Positions 1-5,536 of a stretch of 6,854 nucleotides of DNA are shown here, one piece after another (the first letter of the stretch is position 1; every line of letters begins with the position of its first letter). The position numbers were made by a program, and so were the translations under genes. The stretch covers positions 1-6,854 of the forward strand of contig JAAZFB010000231.1 of assembly GCA_012511915.1 (NCBI GenBank). Reading direction: 5' to 3'. This DNA is from Clostridiaceae bacterium. GTDB lineage: Bacteria; Bacillota; Clostridia; Monoglobales; Firm-18. A model generated the notes under the pieces. That model did not search any database. It saw nothing but the letters and a program-made list of their open reading frames with translations, and had not been told where the DNA came from.

Positions 1-2
1 AT

Positions 3-791
3 GTAACGGTTCGTGTTTTAACGCTGGACGAGAGCAAGGACCCCGATGATTATATACAAAAGCATGGGGTCGGCGCATTTAATCGGCTTATTAAAGACTC
101 AAAGCTGCAAATAGAGTATAAAATATCTAAATTACAAGAAAAATATAATTTAGATAATATCGAAGAAAAAGTTAAATATGTCAATGAACTTGCTTCGGAG
201 TTTGCCAAAATAGCCAGCCCTGTTGAACGCGAACTGTATGTAAGCAAAATCGCAGAGCAAACGGGGGTTTCTGCAGAAAGTATTATTAGCGAAATACAGC
301 GGTTGCACGCTGTAAACGCACGCAAAAGCACAATAGAAAGGTTTAAACTAACACCGTCTGTTGGAGCTATTAAAAGCCGGGATCCAAAAAAGGAAAATGT
401 ATTAAGAGCCCAACAGCAGCTTCTTAATCTAATGTGCGCCGATAAAAGTCTTTTTTCACTTGTTAGCAAAGAACTGACAAGTGATGATTTTGAAGAAGGG
501 GTACTGAGGAATTTATTTAACGATTTGAGCACAGCTTATCAAAAAGGGAAACAACCCGAGGCAAAAATTATCGTATCTCAAGCCCACAACGCATCCGAAG
601 TGGCGCAAATATTACATGTCGACCCTAACATTTCAGATAAACCTCTTGCGGCAACGGAGTTGATCAGATTGATAGTTAAAGAAAATCAAATGGAAAAAAT
701 GCTAAGAACCGCAGCAAGCGATGATGTTACTTCAGAACAAAAGCTATTGCAACTTAAACAGATATTAAAGAAAGGAGGTCGGGAAAAATGA
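3..791 (+). CDS. dnaG: DNA primase DnaG, C-terminal part (5' end outside window)
   Basis: DnaG makes the RNA primers that start Okazaki fragments and works with the replicative helicase DnaB at the fork. Only the last 262 codons are here; the frame is open to the left edge (first full codon at 3), so the zinc finger and most of the catalytic core lie outside. The first residues read VRVLTLDESKDPDDYIQKHG, matching the end of the TOPRIM core, where DnaG proteins usually have a 'lP.gkDPDe.i.k.G' stretch. Residues about 30-100 are helical (PVERELYVSKIAEQTGV is typical). Residues about 130-262, from KENVLRAQQQLLNLM, resemble the helicase-interacting C-terminal domain. The stop TGA overlaps the rpoD start (ATGA, 788-791), so the two genes are probably co-transcribed and translationally coupled, as in the macromolecular synthesis operon of many bacteria. 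Identification rests on motifs and on the neighbour rpoD. Confidence 0.93.
   Translation, partial: VTVRVLTLDESKDPDDYIQKHGVGAFNRLIKDSKLQIEYKISKLQEKYNLDNIEEKVKYVNELASEFAKIASPVERELYVSKIAEQTGVSAESIISEIQRLHAVNARKSTIERFKLTPSVGAIKSRDPKKENVLRAQQQLLNLMCADKSLFSLVSKELTSDDFEEGVLRNLFNDLSTAYQKGKQPEAKIIVSQAHNASEVAQILHVDPNISDKPLAATELIRLIVKENQMEKMLRTAASDDVTSEQKLLQLKQILKKGGREK
771..779 (+). promoter_or_regulatory. Strong Shine-Dalgarno site for rpoD
   Basis: AAAGGAGGT lies inside the end of dnaG, 8 nt before ATG 788. It is nearly the full anti-Shine-Dalgarno complement, so it fixes the rpoD start and lets rpoD be translated independently of coupling with dnaG. Confidence 0.85.
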
Positions 792-1861
792 ACAATGTTG
801 AAAATAAGAAACAAATTATAAAAGAACTTATTGAAAACGGCAAAAAGAAAGGCCTTCTTTCTTATAAAGAAATAATGGATACCTTGGAAGAAATAGAGCT
901 CGACCCCGAACAAATTGAAAAGGTTTATGAAAATATCGAAAACTTAGGTATTGATGTAACCGGCGATATCGAAGACGAACTTGAAGAATTAAAAGTAGAA
1001 GATACTATTGATTTAAGCGTTCCCGATGGAATAGCAATTGATGACCCGGTAAGAATGTACCTAAAAGAAATCGGTAAAGTAGATTTACTCACCGCTGAAG
1101 AAGAAACTGAACTTTCCCAGCGAATGGCAGACGGTGATATTGAGGCGCGTCGCAAGCTTGCCGAAGCAAACCTACGTCTTGTTGTTAGCATTGCAAAAAG
1201 ATATGTAGGACGCGGTATGTTGTTCCTTGATTTAATTCAAGAGGGTAACTTGGGTCTTATAAAGGCTGTTGAAAAGTTTGATTATCAAAAGGGATTTAAG
1301 TTTAGCACCTATGCCACTTGGTGGATTCGTCAAGCTATAACCCGGTCGATTGCAGATCAGGCAAGGACAATCAGAATACCGGTGCATATGGTAGAGACGA
1401 TAAATAAGCTAATCCGAGTTTCCCGCCAACTTTTACAGGAGCTTGGCCGCGACCCTCTTCCGGAAGAAATATCAAAAGAAATGGGGATATCCGTTGAAAA
1501 GGTTCGCGAAATTCAGAAAATAGCGCAAGAGCCGGTTTCGCTTGAAACTCCCATCGGCGAAGAGGATGATAGTCATTTAGGTGATTTTATACCTGATGAA
1601 GATGCCCCCGCCCCTGCGGAAGCTGCCTCTTTTTCGTTATTAAAAGAGCAATTAGTGGATGTACTTGCAACACTTACACCACGTGAAGAAAAAGTATTGC
1701 GGCTTAGATTTGGGCTTGATGACGGTCGGGCCCGAACCCTTGAAGAAGTTGGACGCGTTTTTGAAGTAACACGTGAGAGAATTCGTCAAATCGAGGCAAA
1801 AGCACTGCGGAAACTGCGCCATCCAAGCAGGAGTAAAAAATTGAAAGATTATTTAGAATAA
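788..1861 (+). CDS. rpoD: RNA polymerase primary sigma factor RpoD (SigA)
   Basis: This is the housekeeping sigma factor that directs RNA polymerase to -35/-10 promoters. At 357 aa it is a typical Firmicutes short form without the long non-conserved insert of Proteobacteria. Residues 1-60 are a short acidic/basic region 1.1. Region 1.2 is about 85-113 (DDPVRMYLKEIG). Region 2 is about 120-195, with the core-binding and -10 recognition signature from RKLAEANLRLVVSIAKRY through DLIQEGNLGLIKAVEKFD and FSTYATWWIRQAITR. Region 3 is about 200-275 (the finger falls near HLGDFIPDEDAPAPAE). Region 4 is about 290-357, with TLTPREEKVLRLRFGL and the -35-binding helix-turn-helix (TLEEVGRVFEVTRERIRQIE). 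The protein ends normally with HPSRSKKLKDYLE. It starts at ATG 788, overlapping dnaG by 4 bp behind a near-perfect SD. No obvious terminator follows; a MITE-like element begins 31 bp downstream of the stop. Confidence 0.98.
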   Translation: MNNVENKKQIIKELIENGKKKGLLSYKEIMDTLEEIELDPEQIEKVYENIENLGIDVTGDIEDELEELKVEDTIDLSVPDGIAIDDPVRMYLKEIGKVDLLTAEEETELSQRMADGDIEARRKLAEANLRLVVSIAKRYVGRGMLFLDLIQEGNLGLIKAVEKFDYQKGFKFSTYATWWIRQAITRSIADQARTIRIPVHMVETINKLIRVSRQLLQELGRDPLPEEISKEMGISVEKVREIQKIAQEPVSLETPIGEEDDSHLGDFIPDEDAPAPAEAASFSLLKEQLVDVLATLTPREEKVLRLRFGLDDGRARTLEEVGRVFEVTRERIRQIEAKALRKLRHPSRSKKLKDYLE

Positions 1862-1892
1862 AGGCATATCATTGACAAACCTACACAAGGCA

Positions 1893-2057
1893 CGAGTACA
1901 CTGTCAACTCTAAAATTATAATATAATGGCGAGGATATTTTTTGCAAGACAAGGCGGAGGATTGAGGCATACTGTATGTATACCGATTGACGACAACGCA
2001 GTATTACAGAAAATAGACCGCCAGTATACATGAGATTTAGTGTTGACAGTGTACTAG
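1893..2057. mobile_element. MITE-like element with terminal inverted repeats
   Basis: A roughly 165-bp non-coding segment is bounded by inverted repeats. The left end at 1895-1914 reads AGTACACTGTCAACTCTAAA. The right end at 2036-2055 is its reverse complement except for one base (AGTACACTGTCAACACTAAA when flipped). Pairing extends outward by two more positions with one mismatch (CGAG.. against CTAG..). Inside are a hairpin at 1966-1984 (GGCATAC-TGTAT-GTATACC, one C.A mismatch) and a GGCGG/CCGCC pair (1953-1957 with 2018-2022), so an RNA copy would fold extensively. No open frame or transposase is present, and I see no clear target-site duplication. Size, ends and lack of coding capacity fit a miniature inverted-repeat transposable element, but copy number in the genome cannot be seen from here. 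A structured intergenic RNA repeat is the alternative. Confidence 0.7.
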
Positions 2058-2075
2058 ACTATTCTATGTTTACTG

Positions 2076-2104
2076 TTGCAAAAGCAGCAAATCTGTTGTA
2101 TAAT
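2076..2104 (+). promoter_or_regulatory. Sigma-A promoter of nif3
   Basis: TTGCAA (2076-2081) and TATAAT (2099-2104) are separated by exactly 17 bp. The -10 is a perfect consensus and the -35 matches 4 of 6. Transcription would start near 2111, giving a leader of about 36 nt with the SD GAGGGTGAT before ATG 2147. The promoter starts 19 bp beyond the MITE-like element, so nif3 need not depend on read-through from rpoD. Confidence 0.7.
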
Positions 2105-2146
2105 ATTAGTTGTGGATATGAGAGTTATTGAGGGTGATTTTTTGTT

Positions 2147-2917
2147 ATGACTAAAGTTATCGATATAGTAAAAATAATGGAAGATTATGCACCGGTAACT
2201 TTAGCCGAACAATGGGACAATGTAGGTTTATTGGTCGGTAGCTGCAATGATAAAGTAAAAACCGTTTTAGTTGCCCTTGATTTAGATGAAAATACGGTAA
2301 ATGAGGCGGTTAATGTAGGTGCTGATGTTATAATAACTCATCATCCGATTTTGCTGACTCCTATTAATTGTATTACGGACGACTCTGTTACCGGAAGGCT
2401 TTTAATTCGCCTTATTAAGCAAAATATTTCGCTGTATTCAGCACACACTAACCTCGATACAACAAAAGGCGGGGTAAATGATGCCTTAGCACAAAAGCTT
2501 GGTTTAACTAATGTTGAAGAGCTATTTACCATCGGTTTTGAGGGTAGCGCAAGAATGGGTAACATAAAAGAACAGACTCTTGGCGCCTTTGTTGATTACG
2601 TACGGAATATGTTAAACAGCACTGTAATTAAATGCATAGGGGATAAGTCTAAACAGATTAAAAAAATCGCTGTTTGCGGTGGCTCAGGTGGGCATATGAT
2701 AGACGGCGCTTTACAAAACGGTTGCGACGCCATTGTTGTGGGTGAAGCAAAATACAGCGACGAACAAAAGGCGTATCAACTTGGGCTTGGTCTAATAGAA
2801 GCGGGACACTTTGAGACGGAAACTATTGTATGCGAGGAAATAGCGCAACGGCTAAAGGCCGTAACAGATAATGTAAAAATAATTGTATCAAAAAGAAGAT
2901 TAACATACTATGAGTAA
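2147..2917 (+). CDS. Nif3-like dinuclear metal center protein (YqfO/YbgI family)
   Basis: Nif3/DUF34 proteins form ring-shaped oligomers with a two-metal site. Their physiological role is not settled; GTP cyclohydrolase I type 2 is a common but weakly supported label. The 256-aa product is the short form, like E. coli YbgI, and lacks the PII-like middle insertion of the roughly 370-aa Bacillus YqfO. Hallmarks are LAEQWDNVGLLVG (residues 19-31), the metal-binding ITHHP (His65, His66), SAHTNLDTTKGGVNDALA (Asp104), GGSGGHMIDGALQNGCDAIVVGEAKY (178-203) and AGHFETE (His221, Glu225). The usual KYHD at the third block reads KYSD here; that His is not one of the metal ligands I count. ATG 2147 follows the SD AGGGTGA (2131-2137) at 9 nt. 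The stop lies inside the first helix of the RNase P RNA gene. The methyltransferase gene trmK, often the neighbour between rpoD and this gene, is absent. Confidence 0.92.
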   Translation: MTKVIDIVKIMEDYAPVTLAEQWDNVGLLVGSCNDKVKTVLVALDLDENTVNEAVNVGADVIITHHPILLTPINCITDDSVTGRLLIRLIKQNISLYSAHTNLDTTKGGVNDALAQKLGLTNVEELFTIGFEGSARMGNIKEQTLGAFVDYVRNMLNSTVIKCIGDKSKQIKKIAVCGGSGGHMIDGALQNGCDAIVVGEAKYSDEQKAYQLGLGLIEAGHFETETIVCEEIAQRLKAVTDNVKIIVSKRRLTYYE

Positions 2918-3239
2918 GTCAGATAGTCGCGTCGGGCAAATTTCCCGACGAGGAAAGTCCGAGCTGCAAAGGGCAAGGGTGCCGGGTAACTCCCGGTAGA
3001 GGCGACTCTAAGGATAGTGCAACAGAAAGAAACTACTGCATTTTGCAGTACAGGTGGAAAGGTGAGGTAAAAGCTCACCGGCGGTAAGGCGACTTACCGG
3101 CCGTGTAAACCCCATCCGCAGCAACACCGACAGGGGTGCCTGCCCGGCATATACCCCGAAGGGTGGCTTGAGCGACATAGTAATGTGCCGCCTAGATAGA
3201 TGGCTGTCAAATACAGAACTCGGCTTACAGACTTGCTCA
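2911..3239 (+). ncRNA. rnpB: RNase P RNA (M1 RNA), class A-like
   Basis: This is the catalytic RNA of ribonuclease P, which removes 5' leaders from tRNA precursors. The termini pair as helix P1: TGAGTAAGTC (2911-2920) with GACTTGCTCA (3230-3239), 10 bp including one G.T. Conserved core blocks occur in the expected order: GAGGAAAGTCCGAGCT near 2950 (P4 5' strand and J3/4), ACAGAAA near 3022, GGTGGAAAGGTGAGGTAAAAG then GCTCACCGG (P11/P12 area), GTAAACCCCATCCGCAGCAA near 3105, GGGTGGCTTGAG near 3161 (the GGU-containing P15 loop that binds tRNA CCA ends), CCTAGATAGATGGCTGTC near 3191 and ACAGAACTCGGCTTACAG near 3213 (P4 3' strand). Length is about 329 nt. The layout is closer to class A than to the Bacillus class B. 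The 5' end overlaps the last two codons and the stop of nif3, so its promoter must lie inside nif3, or it is processed from a nif3-rnpB transcript. The mature end points are inferred from P1 pairing. Confidence 0.96.
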
Positions 3240-3256
3240 TATTATATATAAATTTT

Positions 3257-3278
3257 AAAGATATATAAATATCTTTTT
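3257..3278 (+). terminator. Weak AT-only terminator-like hairpin after rnpB
   Basis: AAAGATAT (3257-3264), loop ATAA, ATATCTTT (3269-3276), followed by TT: a perfect 8-bp stem running into a T stretch 17 nt beyond the end of RNase P RNA. The stem holds a single G-C pair, so its strength is doubtful. Its place directly after rnpB is the main support. Confidence 0.4.
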
Positions 3279-3512
3279 CAAAAAAAATAGAACATATGTT
3301 GAACATGTCCTTTGTGCTTATACTATTTATCATTAAAATATAGACAAACAAGTTTGTCTGTATCGGTCGCAATTAGCGACAGAGCTAATGAAAATAGTAT
3401 TTACTAATTCACGATTATGGGTATATATTTATGTGAATTAGTATTATAAACACAGAGGATTATTTTTATATTAATACTAATACTAAACACTAATATTCAA
3501 AGGGTGATTTAA
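3279..3512. other. Palindrome-dense AT-rich intergenic region
   Basis: No credible gene lies between rnpB and the GIY-YIG gene. The stretch holds several inverted repeats. An outer arm, 3320-3334 with 3387-3400, gives 14 pairs with one bulged A at 3329. It encloses two perfect hairpins: 3342-3349/3352-3359 (AGACAAAC-AA-GTTTGTCT) and 3366-3370/3376-3380 (GTCGC-AATTA-GCGAC). Downstream come TACTAATTCAC (3402-3412) with GTGAATTAGTA (3433-3443), and ATTAGTATTA (3437-3446) with TAATACTAAT (3472-3481). The final part has an AATACT tandem repeat near 3473-3486. It could be a structured leader RNA, a small non-autonomous repeat, or operator DNA. I cannot assign a known family. Confidence 0.55.
3342..3359. 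promoter_or_regulatory. Perfect 18-bp palindromic site, operator-like
   Basis: AGACAAACAAGTTTGTCT is an 8-bp perfect inverted repeat around AA. Its size and symmetry fit a dimeric repressor operator (TetR-type sites often look like this) or the tip of a hairpin in the larger folded region. No regulator gene is in the window and no convincing promoter is placed around it, so this is only a candidate site. Confidence 0.35.
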
Positions 3513-3767
3513 ATGTTTTTTGTATATATGGTTCAATGTGCGGACAACACTCTCTATACTGGGTGGACAACAGATATCATGGCAAGAATTAAGCAACACA
3601 ATAGTGGTAAGGGGTCTAAATATACCAGGACGCGGAGACCGGTTTGCCTTGTGTTTTCAGAGCAATGTGAAGATAAATCTGCTGCATTAAAAAGGGAAAT
3701 AGCGATAAAAAAGCTGCCGCGCGATCAAAAAATGGAATTGATTGAAAAATATAAAGGAATTAAATAA
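3513..3767 (+). CDS. Small GIY-YIG domain protein (UPF0213/YazA-YhbQ type)
   Basis: An 84-aa single-domain member of the GIY-YIG nuclease superfamily. The small stand-alone proteins (YazA in Bacillus, YhbQ in E. coli) are widespread; for YhbQ I recall only modest nuclease evidence, so the role (DNA repair or processing) is uncertain. The GIY block reads VYM (4-6) in FVYMVQCADNTLYTGWT, and the YIG block reads YTG (15-17). Other expected residues are present: Arg25 and His29 in ARIKQHNSG, Tyr37 in KYTRTRRPV, and catalytic Glu62 in ALKREIAIKKL. So the active site looks intact. ATG 3513 follows the SD AGGGTGA (3501-3507) at 5 nt. The gene stands alone: a structured intergenic region lies upstream and a new promoter follows. 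I see no sign that it belongs to a homing element or restriction system. Confidence 0.92.
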   Translation: MFFVYMVQCADNTLYTGWTTDIMARIKQHNSGKGSKYTRTRRPVCLVFSEQCEDKSAALKREIAIKKLPRDQKMELIEKYKGIK

Positions 3768-3797
3768 TGCTACTATACCACAACTTATGCAATGTAT

Positions 3798-3825
3798 TTG
3801 ACAAAAAAAGTGTAGTATATAGTAT
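3798..3825 (+). promoter_or_regulatory. Probable promoter of the sugar isomerase-SDR operon
   Basis: A perfect -35 hexamer TTGACA (3798-3803) is followed after 16 bp by TAGTAT (3820-3825, 4 of 6 matches). An overlapping TATAGT (3818-3823) fits the -10 better but at only 14 bp. The start point would fall near 3832, about 30 nt before the TTG start at 3864. TACTATA (3771-3777) is inverted at TATAGTA (3818-3824), so the -10 region sits in a weak dyad that could be an operator. Confidence 0.5.
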
Positions 3826-3851
3826 CAGGTAAATGTATAATTCTTATGAAT

Positions 3852-3858
3852 GAGGTGA
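3852..3858 (+). promoter_or_regulatory. Shine-Dalgarno site that fixes a TTG start
   Basis: GAGGTGA lies 5 nt upstream of TTG 3864 and 6 bases downstream of the in-frame ATG at 3846. It therefore supports the TTG, not the ATG, as the true initiator. Confidence 0.75.
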
Positions 3859-3863
3859 CTAGA

Positions 3864-4709
3864 TTGTTTATATATTCAGCTTTTGCGGATGAAATTTCTC
3901 CGAATTTAACGGAGCAAATAAACGTACTTAAAAAATTTAATATCAATCATATTGAGGCAAGGGGTATAAACGGCAAGAATATTGCCGAATACTCCGTAGA
4001 ACAAGCAAAAGAGATTAAAAAAATACTTGATGATAATGGTTTTATGCTATCAGCACTTGGTTCACCTATCGGGAAAATTAAAATAACCGATAGCTTTGAA
4101 CCCGAGCTTGAGAGATTTAAAAGGTTGTTAGATGTTGCTGTTGTGTTTGAGACTAAATATATTAGAATGTTCAGTTTTTTTATGAATACTGCTTTTGCAG
4201 CGCAATATCGCGATGAGGTTTTGCGGCGTTGGCAATGCTATGTTGATGCTGCTAAAGGATACGACATAATTTTGTTGCACGAAAATGAAAAAGAGATATA
4301 CGGTGATACAGCGCATAGGTGTATTGATTTAATACAGTCGCTAAAGTGTGATTATGTTAAGGCAGTATTTGACCCCGCAAATTTTGTGCAATGCGGCGTA
4401 GATACAATAGAGGCATTTGATCTGTTGAAAGATTACATCGAATATATGCATATTAAAGATGCTAAATACCAAGATGGTGTCGTTGTACCGTCGGGCATGG
4501 GAGATGCCAATATTGAAGAGATATTAACAAATCTGTATAATTCAGATTGGAACGGCTTTTTATCACTTGAGCCACATCTTGGGGATTTTCAGGGCTTTGC
4601 CGATTTAGAGCAAAACGTTGTTGTGAAAAAAGAGTCGAGCGGTCCGGAAAAGTTTGAGGTTGCTTATAACGCTTTGGATAGAATTGTACAAAGAATAGTA
4701 TTATTATAG
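3864..4709 (+). CDS. Sugar phosphate isomerase/epimerase (xylose isomerase-like TIM barrel)
   Basis: This belongs to the AP-endonuclease-2/xylose-isomerase-like barrel family (PF01261), cytosolic metal-dependent enzymes that isomerise or epimerise keto sugars and polyol derivatives. The substrate cannot be read from sequence. I chose TTG 3864 because GAGGTGA (3852-3858) sits 5 nt before it. An in-frame ATG at 3846 has no SD in front and would put the SD inside the coding region. From TTG the product is 281 aa and opens with FIYSAFADEISPNL, the first strand of the barrel. The likely metal ligands are in order: Glu140 (LLHENEKE), Asp170 (AVFDPANF), His196 (EYMHIKDAK) and Glu236 (LSLEPHLGDF). 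An early conserved Glu is in HIEARG (Glu31). The tail EKFEVAYNALDRIV is typical. The SDR gene follows 11 bp after the stop, its SD overlapping this stop codon, so the two form an operon, plausibly for uronate or polyol breakdown. Confidence 0.88.
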   Translation: MFIYSAFADEISPNLTEQINVLKKFNINHIEARGINGKNIAEYSVEQAKEIKKILDDNGFMLSALGSPIGKIKITDSFEPELERFKRLLDVAVVFETKYIRMFSFFMNTAFAAQYRDEVLRRWQCYVDAAKGYDIILLHENEKEIYGDTAHRCIDLIQSLKCDYVKAVFDPANFVQCGVDTIEAFDLLKDYIEYMHIKDAKYQDGVVVPSGMGDANIEEILTNLYNSDWNGFLSLEPHLGDFQGFADLEQNVVVKKESSGPEKFEVAYNALDRIVQRIVLL

Positions 4710-4720
4710 GAGGTATTATT

Positions 4721-5536
4721 GTGTTAAATGGTAAAGTAGCAGTTGTTACGGGAGGCGGCGGTGTATTGTGTTCAGTTTTTGCAAAAGCACTTGTTGAAAA
4801 GGGCGCAAAGGTTGCTGTTATCGATATTAATGAAGAGGCCGCTAAAAACACCGCTAAAAAAGTAGGGGCGTTGCCGGTTGTTGCAAATGTATTGGATTAT
4901 GAAAGCTTGGAGAATGCAAAGAAAATTGTTGCAAGGGAACTTGGTAGCTGTGATATATTAATAAACGGTGCCGGTGGCAATAGCCCAAAAGGCACCACAA
5001 CAAAAGATTATTTCGAGCCGGATGACTTTAATAATAGTCAAATAAAGACCTTTTTTGATTTAGACCAAAAAGGTATTGAATTCGTCTTCAATTTAAACTT
5101 TCTGGGTACGCTTATGACAACACAGGTATTTGCAAAAGATATGATAAATAAGAAGGGTGCAACAATAATAAATATTTCTTCTATGAATGCGTTCACACCG
5201 CTTACACGCATACCCGCTTACAGCGGCGCAAAAGCTGCTATATCAAACTTTACAATGTGGCTTGCGGTGCATTTTTCGAAAGTTGGAATCAGGGTTAACG
5301 CAATTGCACCCGTTTTCTTTTTGACTGAACAAAACAGAATGCTGTTAACAGATAGTAACGGCAATTATACCGAAAGGGCTAAAAAAATACTCTCTCAAAC
5401 CCCGATGGAGCGTTTTGGGGATGCAGAGGAACTTGTTGGGACGCTGCTTTATTTAGTAAATAGCAACGATTCGTCTTTTGTTAATGGTGTTGTTATTCCG
5501 GTTGACGGTGGATTTAGTGCATATTCGGGTGTATAA
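4721..5536 (+). CDS. SDR-family oxidoreductase, D-mannonate oxidoreductase-like
   Basis: A classical short-chain dehydrogenase/reductase of 271 aa. It resembles the SDR group annotated as D-mannonate oxidoreductase (fructuronate reductase; Bacillus YjmF/UxuB type), which reduces fructuronate to mannonate in glucuronate breakdown; the exact substrate is inferred. The nucleotide-binding loop is TGGGGVLC (10-17), with the unusual Gly-run and Cys of that subgroup instead of TGxxxGIG. Asp35 at the end of strand 2 (VIDIN) suggests NAD(H). Other marks are NGAGGNSPKG (82-91, characteristic of this subgroup), FNLNFLGT (catalytic Asn in strand 4/helix 4), ISSMNA (Ser153/154), and the YxxxK pair Tyr167-Lys171 in AYSGAK. 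The C-terminus PVDGGFSAYSGV is the natural end of the family, so the gene is complete. It starts at GTG 4721 with AGGAGGT (4708-4714) 6 nt before. The SD overlaps the stop of the isomerase gene. A broken Gfo/Idh/MocA gene follows in another frame, starting at the SDR stop. Confidence 0.92.
   Translation: MLNGKVAVVTGGGGVLCSVFAKALVEKGAKVAVIDINEEAAKNTAKKVGALPVVANVLDYESLENAKKIVARELGSCDILINGAGGNSPKGTTTKDYFEPDDFNNSQIKTFFDLDQKGIEFVFNLNFLGTLMTTQVFAKDMINKKGATIINISSMNAFTPLTRIPAYSGAKAAISNFTMWLAVHFSKVGIRVNAIAPVFFLTEQNRMLLTDSNGNYTERAKKILSQTPMERFGDAEELVGTLLYLVNSNDSSFVNGVVIPVDGGFSAYSGV

Noticed and set aside
925..1191. Ser/Arg-rich open frame on the - strand
   Set aside because: It is antisense to sigma factor regions 1 and 2; the composition is what the reverse of that coding sequence produces.
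1872..1900. TTGACA at 1872-1877 as a promoter after rpoD
   Set aside because: No -10 hexamer occurs at 16-18 bp; the TATAAT words at 1917-1927 are too far away.
3094..3372. Open frame of 92 codons on the - strand
   Set aside because: Most of it lies antisense to the conserved 3' half of RNase P RNA and the rest in low-complexity DNA. There is no SD and no recognisable domain.
3473..3486. AATACT tandem repeat as a CRISPR or iteron array
   Set aside because: Only about two adjacent copies, with no spacers, in very AT-rich DNA.
3513..3767. GIY-YIG protein as part of a homing element, restriction system or new defence system
   Set aside because: It is a short stand-alone housekeeping-type family member, and no methylase, intron, phage or partner gene is adjacent.
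4462..4851. Open frame of 129 codons on the - strand
   Set aside because: It crosses the junction of two well-supported + strand genes and its sequence has no recognisable family.
5478..5528. ATG 5478 as start of the chimeric gene
   Set aside because: The first 17 residues (MLMVLLFRLTVDLVHIR) are the SDR's C-terminal coding region read in another frame, with no homology and no SD.
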